A DNA stretch of 64,000 nt from Paenibacillus xylanilyticus (GTDB taxonomy: Bacteria > Bacillota > Bacilli > Paenibacillales > Paenibacillaceae), in contig NZ_CP044310.1 in NCBI RefSeq assembly GCF_009664365.1, positions 452,501 through 516,500 on the forward strand, written 5' to 3'. How positions within the stretch are numbered: position 1 is the first letter of the stretch; every line of letters starts with the position of its first letter. The notes beneath the pieces are model-generated. The model did no database searches. It was not told where the DNA came from and saw only the letters and a program-made list of their open reading frames with translations. Both the position numbers and the translations under genes were made by a program. Positions 62,397 to 64,000 of the stretch are shown here, one piece after another.

Positions 62397-63080
62397 TTAT
62401 TTCTCAGGTGTTTCCGGGATTTGCGGAGCATGGAAGCTTTCCATGTATTCGATGGCATTGTACATCATTACTGCAGCTTCTGCGCGAGTGATGGTTTCCT
62501 TCGGATTGAAGTTGCCATCCGCATCAAGCGTGTTGATTTTAAGAACCAGCGAGCGCTGAACCGCACCCTGATATTCCGGAGTAAGCTCCTGTTCATCTGT
62601 AATGTCTACCGGTTTGATGTTAATCATCGGCAGGCCGCCTTTGGCTTCGATCCCCTTCATCAGGAACAGAGTGAATTGTTCGCGTGTCATTTCTGCAGCC
62701 GGATCGATGTCCTTGGGCATCTGAATTCCATTATACTGGGCACGAACGAAGGCATCGCTGTACCATACACCGTCCTTGACGTTGCTGAAGGTATCACTCG
62801 GGAGCGGTTGTTTGATAAAACGAATCGCATCCAGGTTCAGATCGAGACCATCGGTAATCAGCTGCACTCCTTGTGCGGTATTTAATTGCTGTTCCGGTTT
62901 GAACAAGCCGTCGCTCACTCCCTTGATCAATCCATCCTGATGCAGAGCTTCAATTTTGTCAGCACCTGCAATACCTTGAAGGTCAGTAAAATGGGCTTGA
63001 GCAGCGTTAATCGGGCCAGCACTCAGGGAGAGTGTGAGCAGTGCTCCGGCAGTAATAGTGGCTAGTATATTTTTTTTCAT
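62397..63080 (-). CDS. secreted S-layer-homology (SLH) domain protein
   Basis: This 227-residue protein has a signal peptide cleaved near NAAQA (residue 27-29) and about three SLH-like modules (HFTDLQGIAGADKIEALHQDGLIKG; VKDGVWYSDAFVRAQYNGI; FNPKETITRAEAAVMMYNAIEY). There is nothing else, so it is a wall-binding protein without a separate effector domain. The second module is degenerate. A good ribosome site precedes the ATG. Confidence 0.88.
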   Translation of the reverse strand: MKKNILATITAGALLTLSLSAGPINAAQAHFTDLQGIAGADKIEALHQDGLIKGVSDGLFKPEQQLNTAQGVQLITDGLDLNLDAIRFIKQPLPSDTFSNVKDGVWYSDAFVRAQYNGIQMPKDIDPAAEMTREQFTLFLMKGIEAKGGLPMINIKPVDITDEQELTPEYQGAVQRSLVLKINTLDADGNFNPKETITRAEAAVMMYNAIEYMESFHAPQIPETPEK

Positions 63081-63219
63081 ATTGAAATCGCCTCACTTTT
63101 CTAGGGAGTCCCTTTGTATAAAAGCTATTTGCCCCTATAGACGACCCTTGTCTAAAAAAGGTTGCTGCAATTTTCCAACAGATGATTCATTTTGTTTCAA
63201 GTAACAAGGGGATGCATAA

Positions 63220-64000
63220 CTAGCCCTTGGATTTGTTGCGATACTCCGTAGGTGAACGTCCCATCATTTTGCTGAATAGTCGTGAGAAATAATAAGGGTC
63301 CTTGAACCCCAGCTCAGAGCTGATCTGTTTGACGGTCCAGTCCGTAAAATCAAGATAACGGCAGGAATGCTGGATTTTGAGTCGCAGGAAATAGTCTATG
63401 GGTGAATGTCCAGTTGCCTGCTTGAATAGTTGTGAATAATGGGGTGCCGATAACTGGGCCTGTGCGGCGAGCTCCTTTAAAGTCAATCCGCGCTCCAGGT
63501 GTTCCAGCATGTACTGGACCGATTGTTCAGCCGCCCGTTTGCTGCTGATCATGCTGACCCCTGTTCCCTGACCATAGGCCAGCATGCCGAGCATGTAGCC
63601 CGTAATCTGCGAAGCGTATGTCATGGCTTGCAGGGAGTACCCGGTTTCCAGTGCATCATAGCATTCATGGAACAGTTCCAGCCATTTGGGGGCTTTGGAA
63701 GGAACGATGGCAGAGATTTTATGGGCCAGGAGCAGTTCAATATAGGTAGAAGCGTGTTCGCCGCGCAGATGAATCCAGTAGATGCTCCAGGGTTCGGCCG
63801 CATTAGCCCCGTAAACGTGGGCCATATATGCAGGCAAGATGACCAGGTCACCTGCATGTACAACTTGTGGCTTGCTGCCATCTAATTCGTACCATCCTGT
63901 TCCTTGTACGCAATACATGAGAATATGGGAGTCACATCCTTGAGGCCGATCCCGGTAATGATGCTCCGCTTCATGGAAATATCCGATATCCGTAACGTAC
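63220..64000 (-). CDS. AraC-family transcriptional regulator (partial, N terminus outside window)
   Basis: The frame is open from the right edge of the window to a stop at 63220, giving about 260 residues. It has an AraC-binding cupin domain (VVHAGDLVILPAYMAHVYG) and a C-terminal double HTH (LTLKELAAQAQLSAPHYSQLFKQATGHSPIDYF; VKQISSELGFKDPYYFSRLFSKMMGRSPTEYR). A Met at 63918 could be mistaken for the start, but upstream residues (DIGYFHEAEHHYRDRPQGC) continue the cupin. Target genes, often sugar uptake, are outside the window. Confidence 0.92.
   Translation of the reverse strand, partial: YVTDIGYFHEAEHHYRDRPQGCDSHILMYCVQGTGWYELDGSKPQVVHAGDLVILPAYMAHVYGANAAEPWSIYWIHLRGEHASTYIELLLAHKISAIVPSKAPKWLELFHECYDALETGYSLQAMTYASQITGYMLGMLAYGQGTGVSMISSKRAAEQSVQYMLEHLERGLTLKELAAQAQLSAPHYSQLFKQATGHSPIDYFLRLKIQHSCRYLDFTDWTVKQISSELGFKDPYYFSRLFSKMMGRSPTEYRNKSKG

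Overview
The window reads as a chromosomal segment of a Paenibacillus-type Firmicute. The evidence is the purine-rich Shine-Dalgarno sites, frequent TTG and GTG starts, Gram-positive riboswitch classes (TPP, T-box, glycine), a secreted SLH-domain protein, and close protein resemblance to Bacillaceae families (YdbS/YdbT, CcdC, PxpBCA/KipI-KipA). Both ends cut through genes. I see no rRNA, tRNA, insertion sequence, prophage or CRISPR array. It is a mostly ordinary core/accessory mosaic.

Layout. 1-5366: end of an unknown gene, a TatD-type hydrolase, then a TPP-riboswitch-controlled thiamine-precursor ABC operon (thiY, thiamine-binding protein, thiX, thiZ, all minus strand) and a VOC protein. 5536-9175: membrane protein, MFS permease, and a T-box-controlled seryl-tRNA synthetase. 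9411-18293: secreted Ig-like protein, a run of small housekeeping or DUF genes (DUF2809, GNAT, DUF952, DinB-like, histidine phosphatase, DUF2785), the 5-oxoprolinase genes pxpB-pxpC-pxpA, a Nudix hydrolase and a flavin-binding stress-type protein. 18767-26023: LysM-anchored cyclic-nucleotide phosphodiesterase/nucleotidase, EAL protein, chemoreceptor with a sigma-D promoter, and an ArsB-like permease. 26666-30306: pstSCAB with a candidate Pho box. 30550-38647: APH-type kinase, two-component system plus lipoprotein, ydbS/ydbT, MFS exporter. 38838-40805: tandem glycine riboswitch and the two-subunit serine dehydratase.

40988-47608: cytosolic GH13 amylase, then a two-component system followed by a LanFEG-type ABC transporter (ATPase with the E-loop), i.e. 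an orphan lantibiotic sensing/immunity module. 47704-64000: acyltransferase, four-PAS hybrid kinase, lactate dehydrogenase, a MerR/coiled-coil protein followed by an RD-negative protein kinase, an Arg/Ser/Tyr-rich small protein, methionine aminopeptidase, NADP-dependent reductase, ccdC, an unknown exported protein, an autoregulated MBL-tetR operon, an Rrf2 regulator, nitroreductase, SLH protein and an AraC regulator.

The most unusual structure is a family of intergenic palindromic elements with at least four copies in two subtypes (about 3241, 17688, and two nested at 26221). Their stems differ in sequence but keep pairing, each lies upstream of and in the orientation of the next gene, and one copy sits inside the loop of another. 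Other points of interest are a possible small RNA gene at 60675-60772, two clear operator/promoter arrangements (tetR and rrf2), a glycine riboswitch on serine dehydratase, and a SerRS with an altered motif 3.
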